Positions 1 through 5,288 of a stretch of DNA of 5,387 nt are shown here, piece after piece. The notes beneath the pieces are model-generated. The model worked only from the letters and a program-made list of their open reading frames with translations. It did not search any database and was not told the origin of the DNA. The stretch is from positions 1 through 5,387 of the forward strand of contig DATDXN010000023.1 of assembly GCA_035289305.1 (NCBI GenBank), read 5' to 3'. The position numbers were made by a program, and so were the translations under genes. Numbering within the stretch: the stretch's first letter is position 1; the number at the start of each line of letters is the position of its first letter. The DNA is from DATDXN01 sp035289305 (lineage in GTDB: Bacteria > Patescibacteriota > Microgenomatia > UBA1406 > HO2-37-13b).

Positions 1-195
1 TCTGTCATACTCAAAGTCTCGTAAGAATAAATAAATAAAGACTTATAATATTCTTCAAAACCAACCCTATTTTACTCCCTATCGCTTCAGAATACAAGCA
101 AAAGAACTCTATTTATACATATCAGATATGTATATTTTATACGACCTGTAGAACTCATATTTTATATCAGTTATCAGCTCTATTTTGGGGATGTG
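1..195. other. AT-rich intergenic region without a gene
   Basis: No convincing open reading frame is present on either strand. The stretch is very rich in A and T and contains several inverted repeats. One is the pair AAGAATA (23-29) and TATTCTT (49-55); another is the hairpin at 114-134, listed separately. A minus-strand ATG at 8-6 could begin a gene leaving the window, but only three codons are visible and nothing supports it. The region probably holds upstream control sequence of the HEPN/MNT pair. Confidence 0.6.
114..134. repeat. AT-rich inverted repeat upstream of the HEPN gene
   Basis: Perfect 9-bp arms, TATACATAT and ATATGTATA, are separated by CAG. It lies about 60 bp upstream of the putative HEPN promoter. 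It could be a binding site for a dimeric regulator, possibly the toxin-antitoxin complex itself. It lacks the GC-rich stem of an intrinsic terminator. In such AT-rich DNA a chance origin is also plausible. Confidence 0.4.
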
Positions 196-204
196 TGATA
201 TACT
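196..204 (+). promoter_or_regulatory. Extended -10 promoter for the HEPN/MNT pair
   Basis: TGATATACT is an extended -10 element (TGn plus TATACT at 199-204). No good -35 is seen, which is acceptable for extended -10 promoters. Its end lies only 6 nt before the ATG at 211, so the expected transcript start falls on or next to the A of the start codon. No Shine-Dalgarno sequence could be present in such an mRNA. This suggests a leaderless transcript. Confidence 0.55.
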
Positions 205-210
205 ATAAAC

Positions 211-594
211 ATGACACAGAAACAAGTCCTCAATAATTTGCTCTTTACGTCAGGAAAAGATATAAAAGCCGCACGAGATTTGTTACGACTCAAGCATTAT
301 GATTGGAGTTTATTTCTCTGGCACTTGGCAGTCGAAAAAATTCTGAAAGCAAAGATTGTCTCATTAGGAAAATCGATATTTTATACGCATGATCTTGTCC
401 GATTGGCGAAAAGAGCAGAAATCAAACTTGATAAAATATTGACCGCTCAACTTGATGAAATCACTACGTTTAACATCGAGGCTCGCTATGATGATTATAA
501 ACTCTCTTTTTATAAGAAAGTCACAAAAAACTATGCTGAAAAATGGGCAAAAATCTGTGACAAGATATACATATTGATTAAAACTAACCGATGA
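211..594 (+). CDS. HEPN domain protein (putative toxin of a HEPN/MNT pair)
   Basis: A 127-residue all-helical protein of the HEPN family. The family pattern is visible: an N-terminal helix with AARDLL (20-25), the core WHLAVEKILKA (37-47), YTHDL (58-62) and a second signature FNIEARYDDY (87-96). HEPN proteins paired with a minimal nucleotidyltransferase usually act as toxins, often RNases, and the partner neutralises them by AMPylation. The canonical RNase motif Rx4-6H is not obvious at the expected late helix. That part reads R92-Y-D-D-Y96, giving a YxxY element that resembles the AMPylated tyrosine region of HepT. The gene's stop overlaps the start of the MNT gene (ATGA, 591-594), implying one operon and translational coupling. 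The family call is firm; toxicity is inferred from context. A housekeeping or inactive HEPN protein is the alternative. Confidence 0.87.
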   Translation: MTQKQVLNNLLFTSGKDIKAARDLLRLKHYDWSLFLWHLAVEKILKAKIVSLGKSIFYTHDLVRLAKRAEIKLDKILTAQLDEITTFNIEARYDDYKLSFYKKVTKNYAEKWAKICDKIYILIKTNR

Positions 595-905
595 ACAAAC
601 AAAACATTCAACACATCGTCATGCAATATATCAGCAATCTCAAACATCATGGCATTCCGGTGAAGCATGTTTTTATATTTGGATCAAGCGTGCGAGGAAA
701 AACACATGCAGGAAGCGATATAGATACCTGTATAATCTCTCCAATTTTTGGCAAAGATAGACAAAAAGAACGAATACGTTTAATGAACTTGCGCCACGAC
801 GTCAACGATCGTATCGAACCGCATCCTTATTCGGAAGCCGATTTTCAAAATCCCTACGATTCTTTTTCTGTTCATATAAAAAAAACAGGAATAAAGATCG
901 TGTAA
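591..905 (+). CDS. MNT-type minimal nucleotidyltransferase (putative antitoxin)
   Basis: A 104-residue nucleotidyltransferase of the DNA polymerase beta superfamily. The diagnostic GSx10DxD motif is complete: G31-S32, then ten residues, D43 and D45, within FGSSVRGKTHAGSDID. A third acidic position may be E76 in RIEPHPYSEADF, a segment typical of this family. MNT antitoxins such as MntA use ATP to AMPylate the cognate HEPN toxin on tyrosine. The start ATG overlaps the HEPN stop codon by four bases and no Shine-Dalgarno sequence precedes it, so translation probably depends on ribosomes finishing the HEPN gene. The catalytic residues look intact, so an active enzyme is expected. The HEPN-first order is common for such pairs. 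Confidence 0.9.
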   Translation: MNKQNIQHIVMQYISNLKHHGIPVKHVFIFGSSVRGKTHAGSDIDTCIISPIFGKDRQKERIRLMNLRHDVNDRIEPHPYSEADFQNPYDSFSVHIKKTGIKIV

Positions 906-962
906 AAGACACTGTAAAATAGTCTTTACACATATACGCAGATTTGTAAAAGCGCATTTACA
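901..962. repeat. Cluster of TGTAAA/TTTACA half-sites between convergent genes
   Basis: Five copies of TGTAAA or its complement occur in 62 bp: 901-906, 913-918, 925-930, 945-950 and 957-962. They form two inverted repeats. One is TGTAAAAGAC (901-910) with GTCTTTACA (922-930); the other is the near-palindrome TGTAAAAGCGCATTTACA (945-962). The cluster begins inside the MNT stop codon and lies between convergent genes. No T-run follows on either strand, so it is not a classical intrinsic terminator. It may still end transcription in both directions, or it may bind a regulator. Confidence 0.5.
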
Positions 963-985
963 CGAGGAATATCTACTGAATAAAA

Positions 986-1714
986 TTACTCGACTGACGT
1001 TGACGGATGTTCTGCGTCTTTTCCTTTAACTACCGCAATTGCCATCTCCTTCATTTGATCTAAAGCCCGCAATTTTTCCTCTTTCACCGAGAGCGCATCT
1101 TTTTCCAGTTGCGTCACTTGACTTTGCAAAGAAATACATTTTTGTTGCAGGAGTTTGATATCTGACTGATGAGCTTGAACGAGTAGCTTCTTTTCCATAT
1201 CAAAATCTTTTTTAAGCTCCGCCGCCACCTGTTTTTTTGCATCTTCAATCGATCGCTCCAATTTATCGGAAAATGATTCAACCTGCGACTCTAATTCTCT
1301 ATATTGTTTTGCTTTCTCATCAAGGTTTTTTTGTTGCGTAGCTAATAGTTCTTGCTTTTTGCTTTTTTCTTCCTCAAATTCTTTTTTCTGCGTCGCGAGT
1401 TTTTCATCAAATTCCGCCTGTTTCCTGCGCTGCGCCATAGATGTCGAAAAGACATCTTGTTCGCGCTGTTGTTGGTGCGCTCTTTTTTCAGTCTCCAGTT
1501 CTTCGTGGGTTTTTTTCTTGAGATCCTCAAGGCTGTTTATCTCTTTGATCAATAGATCAAAAAAAGTGTTTATTTGTTGTGCAACGTGTATGCGAAGTTG
1601 TTCAATGCTATCTGCGGGGCTTGTTTTTTTAATGGTTTTTTTTGGCATTGCTATGGTTGTTTGTTCTGGTGTTTGCTCCTCTGTTTCTGTTATTGTTTTC
1701 TTTCGGGGTGGCAT
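986..1714 (-). CDS. Coiled-coil protein of unknown function
   Basis: A 242-residue, highly charged protein with no recognisable enzyme domain. Residues 1-35 are a Pro/Thr/Lys-rich, probably disordered tail (PPRKK, MPKKTIKKT). From about residue 55 to 225 the sequence is almost uninterrupted helix with heptad-like spacing and many Glu, Lys and Gln residues (EEKSKKQELLATQQKNLDEK, 115-134), so a long coiled coil is expected. The last residues are acidic and Ser/Thr-rich. There is no signal peptide or membrane segment, so it is probably cytoplasmic. The start is supported by a promoter-like TATAGT 8 nt upstream. The gene is divergent from lexA and convergent with the HEPN/MNT pair. A structural, scaffold or nucleoid-associated role is possible, but the sequence does not decide it. 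Confidence 0.8.
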   Translation of the reverse strand: MPPRKKTITETEEQTPEQTTIAMPKKTIKKTSPADSIEQLRIHVAQQINTFFDLLIKEINSLEDLKKKTHEELETEKRAHQQQREQDVFSTSMAQRRKQAEFDEKLATQKKEFEEEKSKKQELLATQQKNLDEKAKQYRELESQVESFSDKLERSIEDAKKQVAAELKKDFDMEKKLLVQAHQSDIKLLQQKCISLQSQVTQLEKDALSVKEEKLRALDQMKEMAIAVVKGKDAEHPSTSVE

Positions 1715-1722
1715 ATAAAAAT

Positions 1723-1750
1723 ACTATACCACAATGCTCCAAATTTGCAA
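1723..1750 (-). promoter_or_regulatory. Promoter of the coiled-coil gene
   Basis: On the minus strand TTGCAA (1750-1745) is followed by a 16-nt spacer and TATAGT (1728-1723), preceded by TGG as in an extended -10. The -10 ends 8 nt before the ATG at 1714. The transcript would therefore start one or two bases before the start codon, giving a leaderless or nearly leaderless mRNA. Confidence 0.55.
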
Positions 1751-1758
1751 CAGCAAAT
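1743..1758. promoter_or_regulatory. Inverted repeat overlapping the -35 of the coiled-coil gene
   Basis: ATTTGC and GCAAAT form perfect 6-bp arms around AACA. The left arm overlaps the putative -35 element of the minus-strand promoter. A dimeric regulator bound here would block that promoter. No regulator can be named; it does not resemble the SOS-like box near lexA. Confidence 0.35.
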
Positions 1759-1796
1759 GTGATGAAGTGTATACAACAACCTATAGAAATATTTGC

Positions 1797-1826
1797 TTGA
1801 CAAAGGAAACGATTGTTTACTATGCT
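1797..1826 (+). promoter_or_regulatory. lexA promoter
   Basis: A consensus -35 TTGACA (1797-1802) is followed by an 18-nt spacer and TATGCT (1821-1826). Transcription would begin around 1833, a few bases before ATG 1837. This places the upstream alternative starts TTG 1813 and ATG 1822 outside the mRNA and supports the shorter protein. Confidence 0.6.
1807..1818. promoter_or_regulatory. SOS-like (LexA/DinR) box in the lexA promoter
   Basis: AAACGATTGTTT is a perfect 4-4-4 inverted repeat lying between the -35 and -10 elements. Its core AAC-N4-GTT matches the Gram-positive SOS box (consensus core GAAC-N4-GTTC) at the key positions. LexA bound here would shut off its own promoter, the usual autoregulation of this family. 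The identification rests on similarity and position only. Confidence 0.5.
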
Positions 1827-1836
1827 ATACGCACCT

Positions 1837-2415
1837 ATGAAAAAAGATTTGCTTGCCCTCCTCAAAACTTTTTTCCGCAAACATCGTCGTCTCCCCTCGT
1901 ATGCCGAAATGCTCACGCTTTTTGGCTTTTCCTCAAAAAAATCCATCTTTGACCACGTGCATACGTGGATCGAGCAGGGATTTTTGAAAAAAGAGGCAGG
2001 GAAACTCGCCCCGACAGCACGATTCTTCAGCATCCCCCTCGTAGGGATGGTGCAAGCAGGCTACCCAATTTTGGCAGAGGAAAACCGGAGCTATCTCACA
2101 CTTGATGAGTATCTGATTGACGATCCCAATACGTCGTTTTTACTCAAAGTCAGCGGCGACTCGCTCATGGGCGCCGGCATCTTTGACGGCGATCTCGTCA
2201 TCGTCAAGCGCACTCAAGAAGCCCTGCCCGGCGCGGTGGTTCTTGCGGAGATAGATCATGAGTGGACGCTCAAAATACTTCGCCGCGAGAAAAGAGGCAA
2301 GAGAATGTACTTGGAAGCGGCAAACCCAAAATATCCCCCGTTTTATCCGCAAAAAGAGCTGTCAATATGTGGCGTCGTCAAGGCTGTTGTGCGCAAGCTT
2401 CGCGCTATACATTGA
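1837..2415 (+). CDS. lexA: LexA-type SOS repressor with S24 autoprotease domain
   Basis: A 192-residue transcriptional repressor when read from ATG 1837; E. coli LexA has 202. Residues 1-52 are a winged helix of LexA type, with RRLPSYAEMLTLFGFSSKKS followed by VHTWIEQGFLKK. The autoprotease half contains the Ala-Gly cleavage site in VQAG (A74-G75), the nucleophile S109 in SGDSLMGAGIFDGD and the general base K146 in HEWTLKIL. All residues for RecA-stimulated self-cleavage are therefore present, and the protein should control a DNA-damage response. The start is uncertain. TTG 1813 has a Shine-Dalgarno-like AAAGGA, and ATG 1822 gives a length close to other LexA proteins, but the promoter at 1797-1826 favours ATG 1837. 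The gene is GC-richer than its neighbours. Its last 11 bp overlap the convergent ComB-like gene. Confidence 0.88.
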   Translation: MKKDLLALLKTFFRKHRRLPSYAEMLTLFGFSSKKSIFDHVHTWIEQGFLKKEAGKLAPTARFFSIPLVGMVQAGYPILAEENRSYLTLDEYLIDDPNTSFLLKVSGDSLMGAGIFDGDLVIVKRTQEALPGAVVLAEIDHEWTLKILRREKRGKRMYLEAANPKYPPFYPQKELSICGVVKAVVRKLRAIH

Positions 2416-3091
2416 TGACTTTGTCCAAAAACAACAGATTATTTCTTCCCCTGCGCACCTTCAAGACAACAGGAACCATATCAATGGTCAAACAGAGGTT
2501 AAAATCACGCAGAACACCTGATGCTTTACGGTTTTCTACAAAACCGCGCGCCGCAGGGGAAACGGTCAAATACTGCTTGATTTGCCGAAAATCCACCCGT
2601 TTCCCCTCAAGGGTATTTTTGATGTATGAGACGCAGAAAAGGTCTTCGTTATACCTATAGCGATCTTCTGTACATACGAGAGAAACTGCAGGCGAAGCGC
2701 AAGAAACAATGTAATCAATCACGGCTCCTGCATTGACAAAGGACGCTGCGATGATCTCCTGTGCATGGGTTGCCTGAAGAATACCCCTGACCCCTTCAGG
2801 CGCAAGCAAAACAATGGTTTTGCCCGTAAAATCAATCTTTTTGATCTCGACTGGAGAATCAAAATAGTCAAAACTTGGCGGTCGTATGCCGCCGTAGTTG
2901 CCCACCAATACCCATGCGGGATGTCGTTTTTTGAGCGTGTATGCCTCATCGATGGTTGCAACAAGCGCCACTGTGCCGCCATTTTGCACGAGAAAACAAG
3001 CAGTGGTAAAGGAGATGCATACATCAATGATAACTACCAGTCCTCGTGCATCGTGCGCATTCTTGTATGAAGGAATGACGCGAATGTCCAT
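2405..3091 (-). CDS. ComB-family protein, diverged copy
   Basis: A 228-residue homologue of 2-phosphosulfolactate phosphatase (ComB), a Mg-dependent enzyme that removes phosphate from 2-phospho-3-sulfolactate. The fold signature is visible: VVIIDVCISFTTACFLVQNGG (19-39) in place of the usual IDVLRASTT region, then VGNYGG (63-68), FDYFDSP (74-80), APEGVRG (97-103), SFVNAGAVIDYI (117-128) and YNED (147-150). Key family positions differ from the consensus: the Arg after DV-L is Ile26, GE(R) has become GNY, and NSP has become DSP. It may therefore be inactive or work on another substrate. It is the last gene of the minus-strand cassette, 87 bp after the radical SAM gene, and is about one third identical by eye to the ComB-like protein at 4562-5248. 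No Shine-Dalgarno sequence precedes it. Family membership is well supported; the reaction is not. Confidence 0.82.
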   Translation of the reverse strand: MDIRVIPSYKNAHDARGLVVIIDVCISFTTACFLVQNGGTVALVATIDEAYTLKKRHPAWVLVGNYGGIRPPSFDYFDSPVEIKKIDFTGKTIVLLAPEGVRGILQATHAQEIIAASFVNAGAVIDYIVSCASPAVSLVCTEDRYRYNEDLFCVSYIKNTLEGKRVDFRQIKQYLTVSPAARGFVENRKASGVLRDFNLCLTIDMVPVVLKVRRGRNNLLFLDKVINV

Positions 3092-3116
3092 ACGAAATTG
3101 CCGTATTTAAACACAC

Positions 3117-3176
3117 TCAAGACATATTATCATTGACAGCGCTGTCAATATAGGGAAAAACTGGAGCGATCACCAT
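3117..3176 (-). other. Candidate micro-ORF after the radical SAM gene
   Basis: A 19-codon reading frame, MVIAPVFPYIDSAVNDNMS, begins 2 nt after the radical SAM stop codon. It is about the size of the PqqA precursor peptide and contains Tyr, Asp and Asn residues that radical SAM peptide maturases could act on. It has no clear Shine-Dalgarno sequence. The perfect palindrome at 3132-3149 lies inside it and dictates part of the peptide, which argues against a coding role. Frames of this length are common by chance. Confidence 0.15.
3132..3149. promoter_or_regulatory. Perfect 18-bp palindrome before the second ComB-like gene
   Basis: ATTGACAGCGCTGTCAAT is perfectly self-complementary with no spacer. 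It lies about 40 bp upstream of the ComB-like start at 3091. It contains a consensus TTGACA on each strand, so on the minus strand it could overlap the -35 of an internal promoter, although the matching -10 (TATGTC, 16 nt downstream) is poor. No T-run follows, so a terminator is unlikely. It is best read as an operator candidate. Confidence 0.5.
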
Positions 3177-3178
3177 TT

Positions 3179-4552
3179 TTATTCTTTTGATAATAAATGT
3201 GCATAACAATACGGATCTTTACCAATAAGCTTGCCATCTTTTATTTCCCCTCCGTATCCTAACACAGTCGCTTTACATACCCCTCTACACTGTCTCATAT
3301 AATACGTGCAATCAATACAGCCTGTTTTTTCCGCTTTTCTGAATTTTTCTATGTTAGGATGAAACCAGGCATCTTCCACTGATGAGCTTATCATATTAGG
3401 ACCAATAAATTCTCCATGAGGATCAAGGTCTAGCACAAAGGAGCAAGCAAAAACTCTTCCGTCGGGAAGCATGCTAATTGCTGTTGTCAGCGCTCCACAT
3501 TCAGAATAGTTAAACGGAAATGGCTTATCTGACTGATCTTTATAATCTGGACAAAAAAGGTCTTTATATTTATGCCCAATATGTATTCCCGCATCTATAA
3601 TTTGCGGATCTTCCCTCAATTTTTGAACCGTGCGGGAAAATTGCATAAACTCGTGCGTTGAAAGCAATGAACTTTGCAAATGATTTTTGGCTCTTCCGCT
3701 TGGTTTAAGAGGAATGAAATTGATGTTATATCCATATTGCGCCGCCAATCGTATCAAGAAGTCTACATCGCTTATATTATCCCTTCCCACAGCAACGTTA
3801 ATAACGGTGCTAATTTTCTTATGCGGACTTGATATATTATGTGCGGCGATACGATCAAATGTTTCAATAATGTTTATATAAGCGCCTTTTCTTCTCCTTT
3901 CGTCGTTCACTTCCTGTCGCCCTTCTAAACTAATGACTATCTCACTCAATCCCGCGGATAGAACTTTTTGAGCAATTTTATCGCTCCACCACCCGTTCGT
4001 ATTCAGACTAACATTCATGCCAAATCCTTTTACTATAGTAATGGCGTCAAATACATCGTGGTGAATAGTAGGCTCCCCGCCGGTGAAACGCCACTCCATT
4101 GTTCCTGCTTCATAAAATTTCCGCATGATTTCCGCGGTCTGTTCAAGCGTACGCCTTTTTTCGTTTATCAGCGGACTGCTTGAAAAATAACAATGAGAGC
4201 AACGTAAATTACACTGTTGTGTATAGGTATCATATACCCTAAGGGGCGCTACGAGACTCTTTTCTGGTAGCAGAGACGGTGGAGGAATGAGTCGAACATT
4301 GACAAATAGAAGACCGCTATCATCAACATCAATAAATCCGATATTTTTAAACCGCTCTACGCGCTCTTTGAGATGAGGATTTTTCTCAACAACTTGTTGA
4401 AAAACAACATTTTCAGCCGCAGTAAGATGGGATAAAAAATCATATTCTTCTGGTTGCAATAGTTCGTATTTTGTTGTTGAAACATCATGAACAAGTCCGC
4501 CAAAATATTCTTTTCTTAATGTAAATCGTGCTGGAGAAATTTCTTTCAACAT
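3179..4552 (-). CDS. Radical SAM/SPASM protein with PqqD-like N-terminus
   Basis: A 457-residue radical SAM enzyme. Residues 1-90 resemble a PqqD-like peptide-binding (RRE) domain: RFTLRKEYFGGLVHD, then a helical part ending FKNIGFIDVD. The radical SAM core starts near 105 with the [4Fe-4S] motif C114-x3-C118-x2-C121 (CNLRCSHC), followed by FTGGEP (156-161), SLNTNGWW (182-189), VISLEG (206-211) and FIPLKPSGRAKN (279-290). The C-terminal SPASM domain has all seven expected cysteines: 352, 370, 412, 415, 422, 426 and 449, enough for two auxiliary clusters. Spacing between 415 and 422 is one residue longer than the usual CX5C. SPASM enzymes mostly modify peptides (PqqE, AlbA, AnSME), and some act on small molecules. 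It starts 9 nt after the upstream ComB-like gene, so the two are cotranscribed. The substrate is unknown. Confidence 0.9.
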   Translation of the reverse strand: MLKEISPARFTLRKEYFGGLVHDVSTTKYELLQPEEYDFLSHLTAAENVVFQQVVEKNPHLKERVERFKNIGFIDVDDSGLLFVNVRLIPPPSLLPEKSLVAPLRVYDTYTQQCNLRCSHCYFSSSPLINEKRRTLEQTAEIMRKFYEAGTMEWRFTGGEPTIHHDVFDAITIVKGFGMNVSLNTNGWWSDKIAQKVLSAGLSEIVISLEGRQEVNDERRRKGAYINIIETFDRIAAHNISSPHKKISTVINVAVGRDNISDVDFLIRLAAQYGYNINFIPLKPSGRAKNHLQSSLLSTHEFMQFSRTVQKLREDPQIIDAGIHIGHKYKDLFCPDYKDQSDKPFPFNYSECGALTTAISMLPDGRVFACSFVLDLDPHGEFIGPNMISSSVEDAWFHPNIEKFRKAEKTGCIDCTYYMRQCRGVCKATVLGYGGEIKDGKLIGKDPYCYAHLLSKE

Positions 4553-4561
4553 ATTCTGTTT

Positions 4562-5248
4562 CTATATTTGTATTTTCTTTAAATAGATAACTTCTTTCTC
4601 TTTTTGCGCTTTTACTACAAAATTAAATCTATCGATATCCATACAAAGGTTAAAGTCCCGCTTGGAATACTTTGTTAATGGATTTTTTAAAAAACCATGC
4701 GTTGAAGGGTGATTTTTAAGCTTATTTTTGATAGTATGAAAATTCACATGCTTATTTTCCAATATATGCTTGATATAAAGGGCGCACTGATAATCCTCGT
4801 TATCTTGATAGCGATAATCGGTACAAATTAGGGAAATATTTTTATGACTTGTTTGACTCCCAATATAATTGATCACTGCTTGTATATTAACGAAAGAAGC
4901 CGTTATGATTTCATCTGTTTTATCTATGGATTCTATTAGCCCTTTCGTTCCTGAACTCGTTGCTAAAATCACCATTTTATTTTGAAAATTAACGTTTTCG
5001 ATCTCTGCGGGTGAATTATTGTGATCAAAACCCTCCGGTTTCACACCGTTTCTTTCACCGATTAAAATATACGAGGGGTTTTTCTTTTTTAAGAGATAAG
5101 CATCGGTTATTTCAGCTACGGGAATAATCGCATATGCACCGTTATACAAGGCAAAACAAACACTGCTAAAGGCTCGCAAGACATCTATTACAACTGCTAA
5201 TCCATCTACTTCGTGAAAATTTCTGGAAGTAATAATCTGACAATTCAT
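4562..5248 (-). CDS. ComB-family (2-phosphosulfolactate phosphatase-like) protein, conserved copy
   Basis: A 228-residue ComB-family protein, first gene of the minus-strand cassette. It keeps most family signatures: VVIDVLRAFSS (19-29) with D22 and R25, IGERNGVKPEGFDHNNSP (63-80), ATSSGTKG (96-103) at the usual TTNGT position, SFVNIQAVINYI (118-129) and DNED (149-152) near the usual catalytic ED. It could therefore be a working Mg-dependent phosphatase. ComB normally acts in sulfolactate or coenzyme M synthesis after ComA, but no ComA or ComC is visible here, so another phosphorylated or related substrate is likely. The start aligns with that of the second copy (2405-3091). It is markedly more AT-rich than that copy. 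The upstream DNA is occupied by an apparent insertion sequence, so its promoter is unclear. Confidence 0.85.
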   Translation of the reverse strand: MNCQIITSRNFHEVDGLAVVIDVLRAFSSVCFALYNGAYAIIPVAEITDAYLLKKKNPSYILIGERNGVKPEGFDHNNSPAEIENVNFQNKMVILATSSGTKGLIESIDKTDEIITASFVNIQAVINYIGSQTSHKNISLICTDYRYQDNEDYQCALYIKHILENKHVNFHTIKNKLKNHPSTHGFLKNPLTKYSKRDFNLCMDIDRFNFVVKAQKEKEVIYLKKIQI

Positions 5249-5275
5249 AAGGCTCTAGACTAGAATAGCATAAGC

Positions 5276-5281
5276 TATACT
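5276..5281 (+). promoter_or_regulatory. -10 element of the transposase gene
   Basis: TATACT matches the -10 consensus in five of six positions and ends 7 nt before the ATG at 5289. No good -35 is seen. The geometry again predicts a transcript starting at the initiation codon. Confidence 0.4.
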
Positions 5282-5288
5282 AGTAGTA

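Noticed and set aside
1..8. Minus-strand ATG that could start a gene leaving the window
   Set aside because: Fewer than three codons are visible and there is no promoter at the spacing seen for the other genes.
906..985. Intrinsic terminator for the MNT or coiled-coil gene
   Set aside because: Hairpins exist but no T-run follows them on either strand, so they are listed only as repeats.
1352..1762. Plus-strand reading frames opposite the coiled-coil gene
   Set aside because: They are Phe/Ser/Cys-rich mirror translations of the Lys/Glu-rich coiled coil and have no family resemblance or start signals.
1813..1836. Upstream lexA starts TTG 1813 (with AAAGGA) and ATG 1822
   Set aside because: Both lie upstream of the transcript start predicted from TTGACA-N18-TATGCT. 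They are not excluded, and ATG 1822 remains a real alternative.
2405..2415. 11-bp overlap of the 3' ends of lexA and the ComB-like gene
   Set aside because: Short convergent overlaps are ordinary in compact genomes and need no special explanation.
2808..2821. A second SOS-box-like sequence, AAAAC-AATG-GTTTT
   Set aside because: It lies inside the diverged ComB-like coding region at a conserved-fold segment and not near any promoter; an AAC-N4-GTT core is expected about once by chance in a window this size.
4386..4400. Inverted repeat TCAACAA-C-TTGTTGA
   Set aside because: It is internal to the radical SAM coding sequence (QQVVE region) with no promoter context, so it is probably a coding coincidence.
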